A stretch of DNA of 64,000 nt from Arthrobacter bambusae (GCF_030812595.1 NZ_JAUSSZ010000003.1:1-64000); one strand, 5' to 3'. Shown: positions 1 through 9,614, numbered from the stretch's first letter. Translations and numbers: made by a program. Notes: a model not told the origin generated them from the letters alone.

Positions 1-63
1 ACCCTCGGCTGGAAAACACCCGCGCAAGCCCTCGAACAAATACTGGAAGAATCAGCAGCATAA
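1..63 (+). CDS. IS30-family transposase, C-terminal fragment (cut by window edge)
   Basis: The first 20 codons of the window read TLGWKTPAQALEQILEESAA and then stop (TAA at 61-63). The TLGWKTPAxAL stretch is the usual C-terminus of IS30-family DDE transposases. Only this tail is visible, so the rest of the element lies to the left of the window and its integrity cannot be judged. A likely terminal inverted repeat follows at 71-92. Confidence 0.75.
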   Translation, partial: TLGWKTPAQALEQILEESAA

Positions 64-70
64 AGGACGC

Positions 71-92
71 GTTGCAACCACCACTTGAATCC
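71..92 (+). repeat. probable right terminal inverted repeat of the IS30 element
   Basis: The sequence GTTGCAACCACCACTTGAAT, continuing with CC, follows the transposase stop by 7 bases. It resembles the terminal repeats I associate with actinobacterial IS30 elements (GTTGCAACGACCACTTGAATCC type). The matching left repeat is outside the window, so this is inference. A unit of the dispersed 32-bp repeat family starts 7 bases further on. Confidence 0.45.
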
Positions 93-443
93 GCCCCAAA
101 CGCCCGCTCACCTATCGGGGCGGCATCTTGGACACCGGGAACTGCTTTTGCGAAGATGACAGAGCGTGGTGATTCAACGGACCGCGCCAAGGCCGTGAAA
201 GCGGCGAAGATCGAAAGGATGAGCATGCGCACTGCACACGTTGGCGCTGCCATGGTTGGCGAGGTGGCCGTATCGGCCTGCTTCGCAGCGCCCTTCGCGT
301 CGGCCATCCCGCTCGGCGGTCGGGGAAACTAACCCACCGCCCCTGCACTCGAAGCACGCAGAGGTGCCTTTGCCGTGCCCTCGGATCGTCAGACGCCCGC
401 GTCCTCTCTCTTCGGAGCCCACTCGAACTGAAAGAACTTCGCC
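93..443. other. 351-bp stretch without a recognisable gene
   Basis: Short frames here are on both strands and resemble nothing. The stretch holds one inverted core of the dispersed repeat (AACGCCCGCTCAC, 99-111) inside a small dyad (CCGCCCC at 91-97 and GGGGCGG at 117-123). The remainder presumably holds the promoter of the FBP gene; no convincing -35/-10 pair was identified. Confidence 0.5.
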
Positions 444-938
444 ATGCAGAAAATCACCGCCCAACAAATCCGTTCCTCATTCATCAATGCGAGCCGCTCG
501 GAGGCCGCCAAACTCAACCTCCCGAAAAACTTCGATTCCCTCGATTGGGACAACCTCGAATTCCTTGGCTGGCGCGACGAGAAGATGCCGCTGCGGGGTT
601 ACCTCGTCCTTCCGAACAATGGTTCCCTCACCGGCGTCATGCTCCGCGCGCCTGAGGGAGGCTCCGGCAAGAAGCGCTCAGTCCTTTGCGAACTGTGCCG
701 CGACGTGTTTTCCAAAGACGATGTATATCTTTGGGTCGCGAAGCGCGCAGGCCAATCGGGCCGCGACGGCAACACTGTGGGGACGTTGATCTGCGCCGAA
801 TTCGGCTGCTGTAACAACGTCCGCAAGGAGCCGCCGGTAAACGAAATCAATCCTGACCCGGCCGCCGTCGTTGTTCGCCAAATCGCCGGGCTGCAGTCGC
901 GGACCGCCCAGTTTCTTGGGCGGGTCCTGGGAAAGTAG
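444..938 (+). CDS. FBP-type (elongation factor G-binding) treble-clef zinc-finger protein
   Basis: This 164-residue protein matches the actinobacterial family carrying the FBP C-terminal treble-clef zinc finger, related to FusB, which binds EF-G and rescues stalled ribosomes from fusidic acid. The four zinc ligands are visible: C82 and C85 in CELC, and C117 with C122 or C123 in ICAEFGCC. The N-terminal helix (QKITAQQIRSSFINASR) and the LDWDNLEFLGWRD motif are typical. Family membership is fairly secure, but fusidic acid resistance for this member is not shown by the sequence; many actinobacteria carry such proteins with unknown roles. The gene is convergent with jetC, and the two 3' ends are separated by a hairpin and a repeat block. 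Confidence 0.8.
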   Translation: MQKITAQQIRSSFINASRSEAAKLNLPKNFDSLDWDNLEFLGWRDEKMPLRGYLVLPNNGSLTGVMLRAPEGGSGKKRSVLCELCRDVFSKDDVYLWVAKRAGQSGRDGNTVGTLICAEFGCCNNVRKEPPVNEINPDPAAVVVRQIAGLQSRTAQFLGRVLGK

Positions 939-950
939 CCCCTCGCGGGA

Positions 951-983
951 GAACGCCCGCTCACGTCAGGTGAGCGGGCGTTC
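951..983. terminator. perfect 14-bp stem hairpin between convergent FBP and jetC genes
   Basis: GAACGCCCGCTCAC (951-964) pairs perfectly with GTGAGCGGGCGTTC (970-983) around a 5-base loop, 12 bases after the FBP stop. No T-tract follows. The arms are also two opposed cores of the dispersed 32-bp repeat, so the hairpin arises from a head-to-head repeat pair and may act as a terminator in both directions. Confidence 0.6.
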
Positions 984-1083
984 CCTGGAAACCCGCCAGA
1001 GGTGACCGGGCGACCGGGGAAAACCCGCCAGAGGTGACCGGGCGTCCGGGGAAAACCCGCCAGAGGTGACCGGGCGTCAGGGC
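952..1083 (+). repeat. tandem array of a 32-bp intergenic repeat (one inverted core, three full units, one partial)
   Basis: Units start at 968, 1000, 1032 and 1064, exactly 32 bp apart. Each begins AGGTGASCGGGCG and full units end CCCGCCAG; an inverted core lies at 952-964. There are no unique spacers, so this is a direct tandem repeat and not CRISPR. The same unit recurs at 49.7 kb and its core at 99 and 61.1-61.3 kb. The last partial unit ends exactly at the jetC stop codon (1083). Confidence 0.85.
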
Positions 1084-4000
1084 TAGCGGAGCACGATGTC
1101 CACGGGGTTGGCCTCGGAACGCCATTCGCCGGGCACGCCCGGGCCCCCAATGACGGGAGCCGTGAGCACGCCGGAGCGGTTGGTCCGTTTGTCCCGCAGG
1201 ATTTCCGTGACCGAACCAAGGTGCCGGGAGAGGTCAATGACGTTTTCGGGCGCGGCGAGCAACAACTGGAAACCGAACTCGTGCAGGGCCTTGATGCCTG
1301 CACCGGCGAACTCCTCGGAGGCCAGGACGAACGCCTCGTCCATCATCACCGTTCCGTAGGTCGTGAAACCCTGCTCGGCGATGCCCAATTGGTAGCTCAG
1401 GGCCGCTGCCATGATGAACGCCGTGAATCGCTGCCGCTCGCCGCCGGACATCGAGCCGGTGTCCGCGTGCATGTAGACCTCGGTCTTCTTGCCACCCCGC
1501 GGGCCCTGGACAGAGCGGTGCTCCTTGCACTGGATGAAGAGATGCCCGCGAACGTCCAGCACCTCGGCTCGCCACCGCCGGTCCTCAGGCGTTTGCGAAC
1601 CGAGCCGCTTGACCAGGGTTTCCAGCGACTTGTAGCGGTTGGTGAGTTCGACGTCGTCGTCCGCCTCGGGCGTGGAACCGGCACCCGAAGCTGTCCCGGT
1701 CGCGCGGGACGGCCGCGTGTGACGCGTCTTCAGCGCGTTCTGGATGGCGTCCTTGAACTGCTTCGCCGTTGCCGGCAGGGTCTGCTTGATGTCTAGTTCC
1801 AGGAAGCTGCCCTCGTGGAAATTGACCTCGGACAGGATCCCATTGAGGGGAAGGATGCGGCTCGTGATGGCGCGGCGTTCCTCGTCCAGCAAGTGCAGCA
1901 AGGTGCTGAACGACTCGTGCGTGCGCTGGTTGAAGAACTGCCGGAATTCGGCTTCCTGCGCGGGCAGGCCTTCGCTGACGATCTGGTGGTAGCGGGATTC
2001 GAACTCCCCCGCGGCGCCGATCGAGGTGCCGTGATCCGCGGAAATGGCGGTGCCCCATTCGCGCACGAATCCTTCGAACATGCGCGTCAGCCTTTCGGCC
2101 AACGCCTGCCCGCGGGACTCGGCGGCGTGGAGTTCGGCCAGGAGCTTGCTCCGGACTTCGGCAGCCAGTGCGTCGAGTTCGTGGAGCTCGCTCACCTCGC
2201 CGAATGCGCTGAAGTACGGTTCGAGGGCCGTAACAGTAGTGCCCGACGGCGGCGCCTGGTCGAGGCGGTTGCGTGCGGCCTCCAGGAGTGCGTCAGCCGT
2301 GGTCATCTGCTGGTCGAGCGTCTTATATTCGCTCTGCAACACCGCCGCCGATCCTGTGGAGGACTGGTGCTTTTCGCGCACCGCCTCGATGTTTGCGCGC
2401 AGGGGTTCCAGGTCGGCCTGTGCGGCCAAGGCGTCCTTGAGCCGTTGCTCGATCTTGACGAGCTCCTCCGAGGCGACCGCTGCAGAGACCTGTTCCCAGC
2501 CGCGTTCGTCTTCGGCGATGCGGCGCAATGCTTCGAGCTGGCGGGTCATGCCTTGGTGCGAATCCTCGCGGCTTTGGGCGAGTTCCGCGGCCTTCAGAAG
2601 CTCGTTTTCGAGCTCGCCCACGCGGGCTGCCACGAGCTCCAGCTTGGACGCATTGTCGAACCCCAGGACGTAGTCCTGCCGGCTCGTGAAGCGATCGTCC
2701 TTCTCCACTGTGTGCCGGTTGCGCTTGACCACGCCGCCCAGGCTCAGGCCTTTGTCCAGCTTCGCGAGTTCGTCAGGGTCTTCCACGCAGGGGTAGGCGA
2801 AATCGAGGGCGATCCGCTCGCGGATCCACTGGCCGGCATCGGCATTGGCACCCACGGTGAGGATGTCCAACTTAGTCAGCAAATCGCCGTCGGACACGTC
2901 CTCCACAGCCAAGGCCCCGCCCGGGAGTGGCTTGGAGACATCCACCGCACGCAGGGCGCCTCGGATGGTGTTGTCGTTCAGGTAGCGCGTGACGGCGGCG
3001 AAGTGCTCGCCGGGAACCAGCAGCGTCGTGGCGAGGTTCCGCAGGGCGCGCTCGGCCGCGGGCCGCCACTGTTCCGCACCCTCGGCGAGGTCTATGAGCT
3101 CGCCTCCAAAGGGCATGCGGTCCTCCGGAACTCCGGTGGCAGCGGCGATCGCGGCGCGGTTTTCAATGCTCGACGGCGGCAGCAGCGACTTTCGCGTCTT
3201 CAGCGAGACGAGTTCCTGCTGAGCTGCGGCGAGTTCACGTTTCTTGGTGGCGTGGCCGTCGAAGGCTTCGAAACGGAGTTCCCGGAGCGCTTCGGAATCG
3301 TCCTTGAGCTCGGCGGTACGGCTCGCGGCCTGTTCGTGGGCTTGCTCCCAACCTTCAGCCGTCCACTCAAGGTTGAGTCCGGCGTCGGCCAATGCTTGGT
3401 GGGCCGCTTCCTCCACCTGCTGGCGGAGTTTGAGGCCGACCCGGGCATTTTCGAGCGACTGCTCGATCGCCGAAATCGCGTTCCCGCCCTGGTTGTTGTA
3501 ATCCGCTTCGAGCTGGCGAAGCTCCTTGGCGAGCGCGTCCCGGACGCTTCTCTCCGCGCTGAGCTCCTTGGCCTTCGCCTGGGCAAGGTCCTTGAATCGG
3601 GCCAGGGTCTTGGCATGCACCGTGACCGAGAGCTGCTGCTTGTACGCGTCGAACTCCTCGCCGCTGAGCTCCCGGAGCCGGTTTGCCTCCAGCAACGACT
3701 GGGCATACTCCTTGTTCATCCCGGGAACGGGAGCGAGCTGATCGCGCTGCTGGCGAACGTCCTCGAGCCGCTGCCTGATGGACATGAGGTTGCTGAATTC
3801 CTCGACGACGTCGTCAGCGGCAGTGAGCGTCGCGGGCGCGTCGAGCACCTGGTCGCGGAAGAACGTGTTGACGCTGCCGCCCAACCCCTTGCCGGCCTGG
3901 ATCACGCGCAACAGCGGAAGCGCCTGATCGGAGTTTATGCCGAGAAGCCGGCGGAAACGCTCCGCGAAGGCCTTATGGACATCGAAGACCTGGGCGTCCG

Positions 4001-4547
4001 GGAAGATGGTCTCCAATGCACCTTTGGTGAACCGCTTCTCCGCGTTGCCTTCGATCGCTCCGAGATCCAGTGGCTTGTTGTCAATCAGGTAGAACCGGCC
4101 GACGCTGGACTCCGTGCCGTTCTTCGGCAGGTCGAAGAGTGCCGATATGGTCACCTTGGTGCCGGCCGCGTTGTCGAACGTCAGCGCGACGGCGGACCAC
4201 GTGGCACCCGGGCGCTGGAAGGCACTCGCCGAACCGTCGCCCACGGCCTTGTCGCCAACCTTTCCGCGCATGTAGGTAAAGGTAGTTCTCTTGTCCTCCA
4301 CAGCCCCGCCGGCCCGTTGCGCCGCGGCCTCGTTGGAACGCGGACGGGCATCGAACACTCGGAGCATGGCATCGAACAGAGTCGACTTGCCGACGCCCGA
4401 ATTACCTGTAAGGAGCGTGCCGTTTCGGTCCACGTGCATCGTGTGGGCGCCGTGGAACGTTCCCCAGTTGACCACCTGGACCAGGGCAAGGCGCATCTGG
4501 CCCGGGTTGATGAGCTCGCCGATCGGAAGCATGGTTGCGATGGTCAC
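1083..4547 (-). CDS. jetC: Wadjet JetC / MksB-like SMC-family ATPase
   Basis: This 1154-residue SMC/MukB-like ATPase is the motor subunit of a Wadjet type I (JetABC) or MksBEF condensin-like complex, which extrudes DNA loops and, with JetD, cleaves small circular DNA. The Walker A motif GNSGVGKST lies at residues 48-56. A long coiled-coil region rich in Glu, Ala, Arg and Leu spans roughly residues 280-1000. The ABC signature SGGERQR is at about 1034-1040 and Walker B VMMDEAF at about 1067-1073. The GTG start overlaps the jetB stop by four bases (GTGA) and has GGAGG seven bases upstream. ATPase motifs look intact. No jetD follows: the next gene is the convergent FBP gene and a repeat block. 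The complex may therefore be nuclease-less. Confidence 0.88.
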   Translation of the reverse strand: MTIATMLPIGELINPGQMRLALVQVVNWGTFHGAHTMHVDRNGTLLTGNSGVGKSTLFDAMLRVFDARPRSNEAAAQRAGGAVEDKRTTFTYMRGKVGDKAVGDGSASAFQRPGATWSAVALTFDNAAGTKVTISALFDLPKNGTESSVGRFYLIDNKPLDLGAIEGNAEKRFTKGALETIFPDAQVFDVHKAFAERFRRLLGINSDQALPLLRVIQAGKGLGGSVNTFFRDQVLDAPATLTAADDVVEEFSNLMSIRQRLEDVRQQRDQLAPVPGMNKEYAQSLLEANRLRELSGEEFDAYKQQLSVTVHAKTLARFKDLAQAKAKELSAERSVRDALAKELRQLEADYNNQGGNAISAIEQSLENARVGLKLRQQVEEAAHQALADAGLNLEWTAEGWEQAHEQAASRTAELKDDSEALRELRFEAFDGHATKKRELAAAQQELVSLKTRKSLLPPSSIENRAAIAAATGVPEDRMPFGGELIDLAEGAEQWRPAAERALRNLATTLLVPGEHFAAVTRYLNDNTIRGALRAVDVSKPLPGGALAVEDVSDGDLLTKLDILTVGANADAGQWIRERIALDFAYPCVEDPDELAKLDKGLSLGGVVKRNRHTVEKDDRFTSRQDYVLGFDNASKLELVAARVGELENELLKAAELAQSREDSHQGMTRQLEALRRIAEDERGWEQVSAAVASEELVKIEQRLKDALAAQADLEPLRANIEAVREKHQSSTGSAAVLQSEYKTLDQQMTTADALLEAARNRLDQAPPSGTTVTALEPYFSAFGEVSELHELDALAAEVRSKLLAELHAAESRGQALAERLTRMFEGFVREWGTAISADHGTSIGAAGEFESRYHQIVSEGLPAQEAEFRQFFNQRTHESFSTLLHLLDEERRAITSRILPLNGILSEVNFHEGSFLELDIKQTLPATAKQFKDAIQNALKTRHTRPSRATGTASGAGSTPEADDDVELTNRYKSLETLVKRLGSQTPEDRRWRAEVLDVRGHLFIQCKEHRSVQGPRGGKKTEVYMHADTGSMSGGERQRFTAFIMAAALSYQLGIAEQGFTTYGTVMMDEAFVLASEEFAGAGIKALHEFGFQLLLAAPENVIDLSRHLGSVTEILRDKRTNRSGVLTAPVIGGPGVPGEWRSEANPVDIVLR

Positions 4548-5557
4548 TTGGCTGCCTCCTGCTCGGTTGTGTCAGTTGTGGTTGCGTTCTTTGTGGTCGC
4601 CTTTGCCTCCGCAACCGATGCGGCGGAGGTTGCGTCACCTGACCCGTCGACCACGACGGCGGCATCCGCCTCCTCGCCGTCGGCGTCGTCGGGTGACTCG
4701 CCTTCGTCGTCGGTTTCCGTGAGTTCGATGAGGGGTTCCGTGCCCGATTCGTCGGTTGCTACTGCGACCAAAGCTTCGATCTGGGCGGGGATGTCGCCGA
4801 TGTTTTCGAACGGGAGGGCCAGCGGGAGGGCCTTGGAGATGGCGAAGGTGTCCTCGATGCCCGTGGCCAGGAGCAGTTGCCGGGCCAGGAGCTTGGTGAT
4901 GGTGCGATTGACGACGTCGGCGTCGCGGAGGGCGTCTTGTTGGCCGGATGGCTGGTAGTGCGCCACCAGTTCGGAGATTTCTTCGCGGGTGATCACGGGG
5001 TCAGTCTGGGCTGTGACGTGGCGGTCGAGGAGAAGCCTCAGGCGCAGGAGCACGATGGTTTCCACCCGGCTCAACGCCCGTTGCTGGCGAAGGATGCTCG
5101 AGCGTGCGCTTCCTCCAATCGCTTCGGGATCGACGGGTCGGAGCACTGCGATCTTGCGTTCGTGGTCCAGCTGGAGGTTCAGGAAGAGCTCGGAAAGCCT
5201 GCTGCGGAGAATCACTTGGTTGTCCAAGAGGGTGGTCCAGAGCTTTTCGTCGCGGCCGCCGTCGACGTATGGTCCTTTAAGCAGCCGCACGAGGGCTTGA
5301 CGAACCTTCATCGGCAGCACTCCAGTGTCGCCCGGGAACAGCGCCGCGCCATCCACGAACGTGTCGCGTGGCGTGACACGGAACGGATCCGAAGGGACAT
5401 GTCCGTCCGTGGGCACCTCCCGAGGAGCATGTCCGTCTTCACGCCCGGTCCACGAATGCGCATGTCCATCCAAGGAGGCCTCGGAGTGGACATGATGCGT
5501 TATGTCCGCTCCTTGCTCCGAAGAGGGGGCATGCTCGGTGGGGTGGGCGTCAGTCAT
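4544..5557 (-). CDS. jetB: Wadjet JetB / MksE-like subunit (DUF4194)
   Basis: This 337-residue protein is the DUF4194 (MksE/KITE-like) subunit of the SMC complex. The conserved core starts near [17 protein letters not shown] and continues through [17 protein letters not shown]. Two features are unusual: an N-terminal tail of about 55 residues rich in His, Asp and Glu, and a C-terminal tail of about 70 residues rich in Asp, Glu, Ala and Thr. Both look disordered. I chose the ATG at 5557 (AAGGA seven bases upstream, 8-base overlap with the jetA stop) over an in-frame GTG at 5575. It is the middle gene of three translationally coupled genes, overlapping jetC by four bases. Confidence 0.85.
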   Translation of the reverse strand: MTDAHPTEHAPSSEQGADITHHVHSEASLDGHAHSWTGREDGHAPREVPTDGHVPSDPFRVTPRDTFVDGAALFPGDTGVLPMKVRQALVRLLKGPYVDGGRDEKLWTTLLDNQVILRSRLSELFLNLQLDHERKIAVLRPVDPEAIGGSARSSILRQQRALSRVETIVLLRLRLLLDRHVTAQTDPVITREEISELVAHYQPSGQQDALRDADVVNRTITKLLARQLLLATGIEDTFAISKALPLALPFENIGDIPAQIEALVAVATDESGTEPLIELTETDDEGESPDDADGEEADAAVVVDGSGDATSAASVAEAKATTKNATTTDTTEQEAAK

Positions 5558-7019
5558 CGGAATCCTTAGCGTCACTGGGAGTCAGGGTCACGAGCGGCAG
5601 GTATGCGGTGCGTGTGCTGCCATCGATTTGTTCGAAGTCGATGTCTTCCCAGGCGGCCCGGTCGAACGCCGCACCGCCATGCAGCGCCTCGGACAGGAGC
5701 GCCCGGACGCTGTTGATGTGCCGTTCTTCCTCCGGAAGGTTCCGCCAGGCACCCGCAAGCGTCGAGGCGCCCGCCATGGCAGCGCGAACGACGTCGGGCC
5801 TTGCCTTCGCAGAGCGCAGCGAACGCACGCGGTCGGAATCGGTGAAGGCGATGGGGTCGGCGAGCTTGGGAGGCGCAGCGAACTCATCCGGATCGAAGAG
5901 CTTGACCATGGCGAGTGATTCGAATCCCGCATTGAACAACACCGGGCCGCGGACCAGGCCCGGACGGTCGCGTTCGTAGGGCATGGAGCGGATGGCCTGT
6001 TCGGCTTCGCGCAGGACCTGCCGGAGCCGGACGGACTGCCGGATGTCGTCGCTTTGGATGTAGTTGTTGAGGCTTTCCGAAAGCCGTCCATAGATCCGTT
6101 GGATCTGGCTGTGCTGGTTACGCAATTCCGCCACGAGGTTCTTGAGGGTTTCCCTGTCCTCGTGGCTGAGATCGTCCGCGAATTGGCGGCTAAGCACGTC
6201 ACCGATCGCCGAACGGAAACGCAACTGTTGCTGCGGATCCTCAAGGAACGCCGTGAACGAGCGGAAAGTTCGGCCTTCGGGACTTTGCCGCAACCGTTTG
6301 TCCGCCTCCAGGACCTGCGCCATGGTGGCACCCTTGCTGAGCGACTCCTCGATGATCTGGTTGCGCAGCTCGCCTACCAGCTCTTCGATGCGGTCGCGCA
6401 TCTTCTTGTAGTCGGCAGGCAGGCTGGCCGCAAGGTCCAGAATGTTCCCGGCCGCTTCCACGGCTTCCTCATCGTCCAAAAGCCCGTCGAAGTCGCCGGA
6501 ACTGATGTCCTCGATCAGTTTCTGGCGCTCCTGGATCTCCTCCGAAAGCGATTCCAGACGGGCGCTTTGGTCCGGGTTCGTCTCGTTGGCGAGCTTTTCG
6601 ACGTCGCCCAACAGCGTCCCGAGCCGGGAACCGTTGAGGGTGGACCGTTCGCTGGACAGGCTGTCCAGGAATGCCAGGACGCGCGCAGCAGCCTCGGTGA
6701 TTTCGTAGACGATCTGGCCTGACTGGCTGCGTCGGGTCAGGAACTGCTTCCGGGTCCATTCGTCGGCAAACGCCTTACCGCTGCCCTGGCCGCCCAGCCC
6801 GGGATCCTGCCTGCGGAGCTGCTCCAGGAAGGCGTCGACGTCGGCATGGAACTCTTCGAGCGGAAGCTGCGGCTTTGTTCGGGTGAACGATGCTTGGAGC
6901 ACCGCGATCACCCAGGGCGCCGAGCGAGTGAGGGCCCACGCGGGGCCTTTGGTGAGGAGTTCGAGGTCCCTGAGCCGGGCACTGATGGCATCGGCGGAGG
7001 ACATTGCTGAGCGGGACAC
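5550..7019 (-). CDS. jetA: Wadjet JetA / MksF-like kleisin subunit (DUF3375)
   Basis: This 489-residue DUF3375 protein is the kleisin-like JetA/MksF subunit, expected to bridge the JetC heads. The N-terminal half resembles a winged-helix region ([32 protein letters not shown]). The centre (about residues 150-340) is helical with coiled-coil character. The GTG start has GAAGGAGA five bases upstream; an ATG at residue 6 is a weaker alternative. It is the first gene of jetA-jetB-jetC and is transcribed divergently from the small membrane protein at 7263. The family assignment is confident. Whether the operon acts in plasmid defence or as a plain condensin is open because jetD is missing. Confidence 0.87.
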   Translation of the reverse strand: MSRSAMSSADAISARLRDLELLTKGPAWALTRSAPWVIAVLQASFTRTKPQLPLEEFHADVDAFLEQLRRQDPGLGGQGSGKAFADEWTRKQFLTRRSQSGQIVYEITEAAARVLAFLDSLSSERSTLNGSRLGTLLGDVEKLANETNPDQSARLESLSEEIQERQKLIEDISSGDFDGLLDDEEAVEAAGNILDLAASLPADYKKMRDRIEELVGELRNQIIEESLSKGATMAQVLEADKRLRQSPEGRTFRSFTAFLEDPQQQLRFRSAIGDVLSRQFADDLSHEDRETLKNLVAELRNQHSQIQRIYGRLSESLNNYIQSDDIRQSVRLRQVLREAEQAIRSMPYERDRPGLVRGPVLFNAGFESLAMVKLFDPDEFAAPPKLADPIAFTDSDRVRSLRSAKARPDVVRAAMAGASTLAGAWRNLPEEERHINSVRALLSEALHGGAAFDRAAWEDIDFEQIDGSTRTAYLPLVTLTPSDAKDSDD

Positions 7020-7118
7020 TTACTCTCCTTCAGCTACCGCGGAACCTACTGGCAGCGGAAATCCCGAAAACTGCCCCGTACAAGGTTAACGCAGGGTGCG
7101 CCGCAACCCTTCCGTGAT

Positions 7119-7132
7119 CTACCTGCCGGTAG
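7119..7132. promoter_or_regulatory. palindromic operator candidate, copy 1 (CTACCTGCCGGTAG)
   Basis: This 14-bp sequence is a dyad (CTACC/GGTAG arms) in the divergent region between jetA and the membrane gene at 7263. It is identical at 12 of 14 positions to the perfect palindrome at 7535-7548 in front of the acyl-CoA dehydrogenase gene. The shape fits a TetR-type operator; the binding regulator is not identified. Confidence 0.45.
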
Positions 7133-7262
7133 GGTTTCGATCGCATATCAACAGGCCCGGCGCCGGTGTCGTTGCTGGCTGAACCGCCAACGCCGGCCCT
7201 AGTGTCGACACCAACGACGCCGACACCGACGTCGGCTTTGGCAGCGTTGCGGAGGGGACCCA

Positions 7263-7565
7263 ATGCAGTTCGACTTGACGACCTTAGACACCAGCACTTA
7301 CGTCTTCCTGGGGACACTGCTCCTTGGCCTGGTTCTGGCAGCCTTCATCGCGGTAGCCGCAATGGCAACGCTTGCGTTGGTCGGTGCCGGAAGCCTCGCC
7401 TGGTACACCGTCAAGAACGTGCTGGGCGGGCTGGTCCACGGCATCAATTTTGCGTGGGACCAGCTTGTCCACCAGGCCGGAAAAGTGGAACTGCCGGTGG
7501 AATTCCCATCGCAAACCGCCCCTAGCACAGGTACCTACCCGCGGGTAGCATTGAGGGACAGCTGA
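7263..7565 (+). CDS. small membrane protein of unknown function
   Basis: This is a 100-residue protein I do not recognise. Residues about 13-45 form one long hydrophobic stretch (YVFLGTLLLGLVLAAFIAV onward), enough for one long or two short membrane helices. A soluble tail ends in TYPRVALRDS. The ATG has GGAGGGG seven bases upstream. The gene lies between two copies of the CTACC-type palindrome and ends 65 bp before the acyl-CoA dehydrogenase start, so co-regulation is possible. A similar arrangement (short hydrophobic N-terminus, soluble tail) is seen in the protein at 10210, which may be a distant relative. Confidence 0.6.
   Translation: MQFDLTTLDTSTYVFLGTLLLGLVLAAFIAVAAMATLALVGAGSLAWYTVKNVLGGLVHGINFAWDQLVHQAGKVELPVEFPSQTAPSTGTYPRVALRDS
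7535..7548. promoter_or_regulatory. palindromic operator candidate, copy 2 (CTACCCGCGGGTAG)
   Basis: A perfect 14-bp palindrome 82 bp upstream of the acyl-CoA dehydrogenase start, overlapping the 3' end of the preceding small membrane gene. It matches the copy at 7119-7132. It is a plausible TetR-family site controlling fatty-acid or branched-chain acyl-CoA oxidation; no adjacent regulator gene exists, so control would be in trans. Confidence 0.5.
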
Positions 7566-7630
7566 AGGGTCCCCCACCCGAGGCGGATCCTGGGCTCGAA
7601 CCGGCCACAACCGGCAAGAGGAGTCCTGCC

Positions 7631-9583
7631 ATGACCTCCGCCACTGACAACAAGAGCGGCGGCGTCACGGCCGCAGAGGCCCGCGCCGTCGCCGAGGCCG
7701 CCCGCGACACCGAGTGGAACCGCCCGAGTTTCGCCAAGGGGTTGTATTTGGGAGATTTCGATCTCGGGCTGATCCACCCTTGGCCACGGGCACGAGCCGA
7801 AGACGTCGAGCGCGGCGAAGAGTTCATGGCGAAGCTGGCGGAGTTCTGCGGCACGATATCCGGCCGCGTCATCGAACGCGACGCCAAAATTCCGGACGAA
7901 TACCTCGCGGGCCTCACCAAATTGGGCGTATTCGGCATGAAGATCCCGCGTGAATACGGCGGTTTGGGCTTGTCTTTGGTCTACTACGGGAGGGCGCTGG
8001 CGCTTTTGGGATCAGTGCACCCCAGCCTTGGCGCGCTGCTTTCGGCCCACCAGTCCATCGGCGTCCCGGAGCCGGTCAAAGTCTTCGGCACGCCGGAACA
8101 AAAGCAGGAGTACCTGCCGCGGTGCGCGGCAGGCGCCGTCACGGCCTTCCTGCTGACGGAGCCCGACGTCGGCAGCGACCCCGCCCGGATGGGCGCCACC
8201 GCAGTGCCAAGCGACGACGGCGAGTCTTACCTTTTGGACGGCGTCAAACTTTGGACCACCAACGGCGTGATCGCCGAACTGGTGGTGGTCATGGCGGTTG
8301 TTCCCGCCCACACCGCCCCCGACGGCACGGTGCTCAAGGGCGGAATCACGGCGTTCGTCGTCGAAATGGACTCCCCGGGGATCACCGTGGAGAACCGCAA
8401 CGCCTTCATGGGCCTGCGCGGCATAGAGAACGGCGTGACACGGTTCCACCAAGTCCGCGTGCCGGCAGCCAACCGGCTGGGCCGGGAAGGCCAAGGGCTC
8501 AAGATCGCGCTCACGACCCTCAACACCGGCCGTCTCTCCATCCCCGGGCTGTGCGTGGCGGCGGGCAAGTGGTCGTTGAAGATCGCCCGCGAATGGTCCA
8601 ATGCCCGCACCCAATGGGGCCGGCCGGTCGGAAAACACGAGGCAGTCGGCAAGAAGATCGCATTCATCGCCGCCACAACCTTTGCCCTTGAGGCTGTCTT
8701 TGAACTCTCTGCGGAGATGGCGGATGCTGGCCAGAAGGATGTCCGGATCGAAGCAGCCCTGGCCAAGCTATGGTCCACCGAACTGAGTTGCATCGTGGCT
8801 GATGAGTTGGTGCAGATCCGGGGCGGACGGGGCTTTGAAACGGCCGATTCCTTGGAGGCGCGGGGAGAACGGGCAGTGGCCGCGGAGCAGTTGTTGAGGG
8901 ATATGCGCATCAACCGGATCTTCGAAGGCTCGTCCGAGATCATGCGCCTGCTCATTGCCCGCGAAGCCGTTGATGCTCATCTTTCGGCCGCGGGCGAGCT
9001 CGCTTCTGTGGACGCAACCCTGCAGGAGAAGGCGCGTGCCGCCGTCGGCGCCTCAGGTTTCTACGCCAAATGGCTTCCCAAGCTTGTGGCCGGTGCCGGC
9101 ATGGACCCCCGGGCCTACGGTGAGTTCGGGCGCCTCGCGAAGCAACTGCGGTACGTGGAGCGGGCCTCACGCCGGCTCGCACGGCAGACGTTCTACGGGA
9201 TGGGCCGCTGGCAGGCAAAGCTTGAATACAAACAAGCGTTCCTCGGCAGGATTGTGGACATCGGAGCCGAGTTGTTTGCCATGGCGGCATGCTGCTCACG
9301 AGCCGAGATGCTGCTGCAGACCGCACCGGAGCAAGGCGCGGCGGCGTACGAACTCGCCGAGGCCTACTGCGAGCAGGCGCGGATTCGCGTGGACGGGTAC
9401 TTCGAGCAATTGTGGCGGAACACCGACGACGTCGATCACGAGCTGTCCGCGAACGTCCTTGCAGGCGATTACGCCTGGCTTGAGGCCGGAATCCTTGACC
9501 AGTCCGAAGGAACAGGTCCTTGGATCGCCGATGCCACCCCCGGCGCTTCGTCGAAGGAGAGCCTGCGCCGGAAGTACCGCTGA
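7631..9583 (+). CDS. acyl-CoA dehydrogenase family protein
   Basis: This 650-residue flavoprotein would oxidise an acyl-CoA to the 2-enoyl-CoA and pass electrons to ETF. The FAD/substrate motif AFLLTEPDVGSDPARM, the central WSNARTQWGRPVGKHEAVG helix and the FAD-binding IRGGRGFE segment are present. Glu432 in RIFEGSSEIMR is at the position of the catalytic base of medium-chain acyl-CoA dehydrogenase. It is about 250 residues longer than a classical member: a 30-residue N-terminal extension and a C-terminal helical domain of about 190 residues, as in VLCAD-like actinobacterial relatives. Substrate chain length cannot be read from sequence. It is convergent with the ychJ-like gene. Confidence 0.88.
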   Translation: MTSATDNKSGGVTAAEARAVAEAARDTEWNRPSFAKGLYLGDFDLGLIHPWPRARAEDVERGEEFMAKLAEFCGTISGRVIERDAKIPDEYLAGLTKLGVFGMKIPREYGGLGLSLVYYGRALALLGSVHPSLGALLSAHQSIGVPEPVKVFGTPEQKQEYLPRCAAGAVTAFLLTEPDVGSDPARMGATAVPSDDGESYLLDGVKLWTTNGVIAELVVVMAVVPAHTAPDGTVLKGGITAFVVEMDSPGITVENRNAFMGLRGIENGVTRFHQVRVPAANRLGREGQGLKIALTTLNTGRLSIPGLCVAAGKWSLKIAREWSNARTQWGRPVGKHEAVGKKIAFIAATTFALEAVFELSAEMADAGQKDVRIEAALAKLWSTELSCIVADELVQIRGGRGFETADSLEARGERAVAAEQLLRDMRINRIFEGSSEIMRLLIAREAVDAHLSAAGELASVDATLQEKARAAVGASGFYAKWLPKLVAGAGMDPRAYGEFGRLAKQLRYVERASRRLARQTFYGMGRWQAKLEYKQAFLGRIVDIGAELFAMAACCSRAEMLLQTAPEQGAAAYELAEAYCEQARIRVDGYFEQLWRNTDDVDHELSANVLAGDYAWLEAGILDQSEGTGPWIADATPGASSKESLRRKYR

Positions 9584-9614
9584 GCCCCTGCCGAGCGGAG
9601 GAGCACGGACAGAA

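Noticed and set aside
72..357. Short frames on both strands between the transposase end and the FBP gene
   Set aside because: No similarity, no ribosome-binding sites, and they overlap each other; likely random high-GC frames.
64..1082. A degraded jetD gene left of jetC
   Set aside because: No frame on the minus strand in this interval shows nuclease-like motifs, and the FBP gene occupies the plus strand intact. No remnant could be supported.
968..1083. CRISPR-like regular 32-bp periodicity
   Set aside because: The whole 32-bp unit is repeated with few differences, leaving no unique spacers, and no cas genes are present. It is a tandem repeat.
1815..4958. 1047-codon open frame antisense to jetC and jetB
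   Set aside because: It is a third-position GC shadow of the jet genes. The other strand has all SMC motifs, coupled starts and ribosome-binding sites; this frame resembles nothing.
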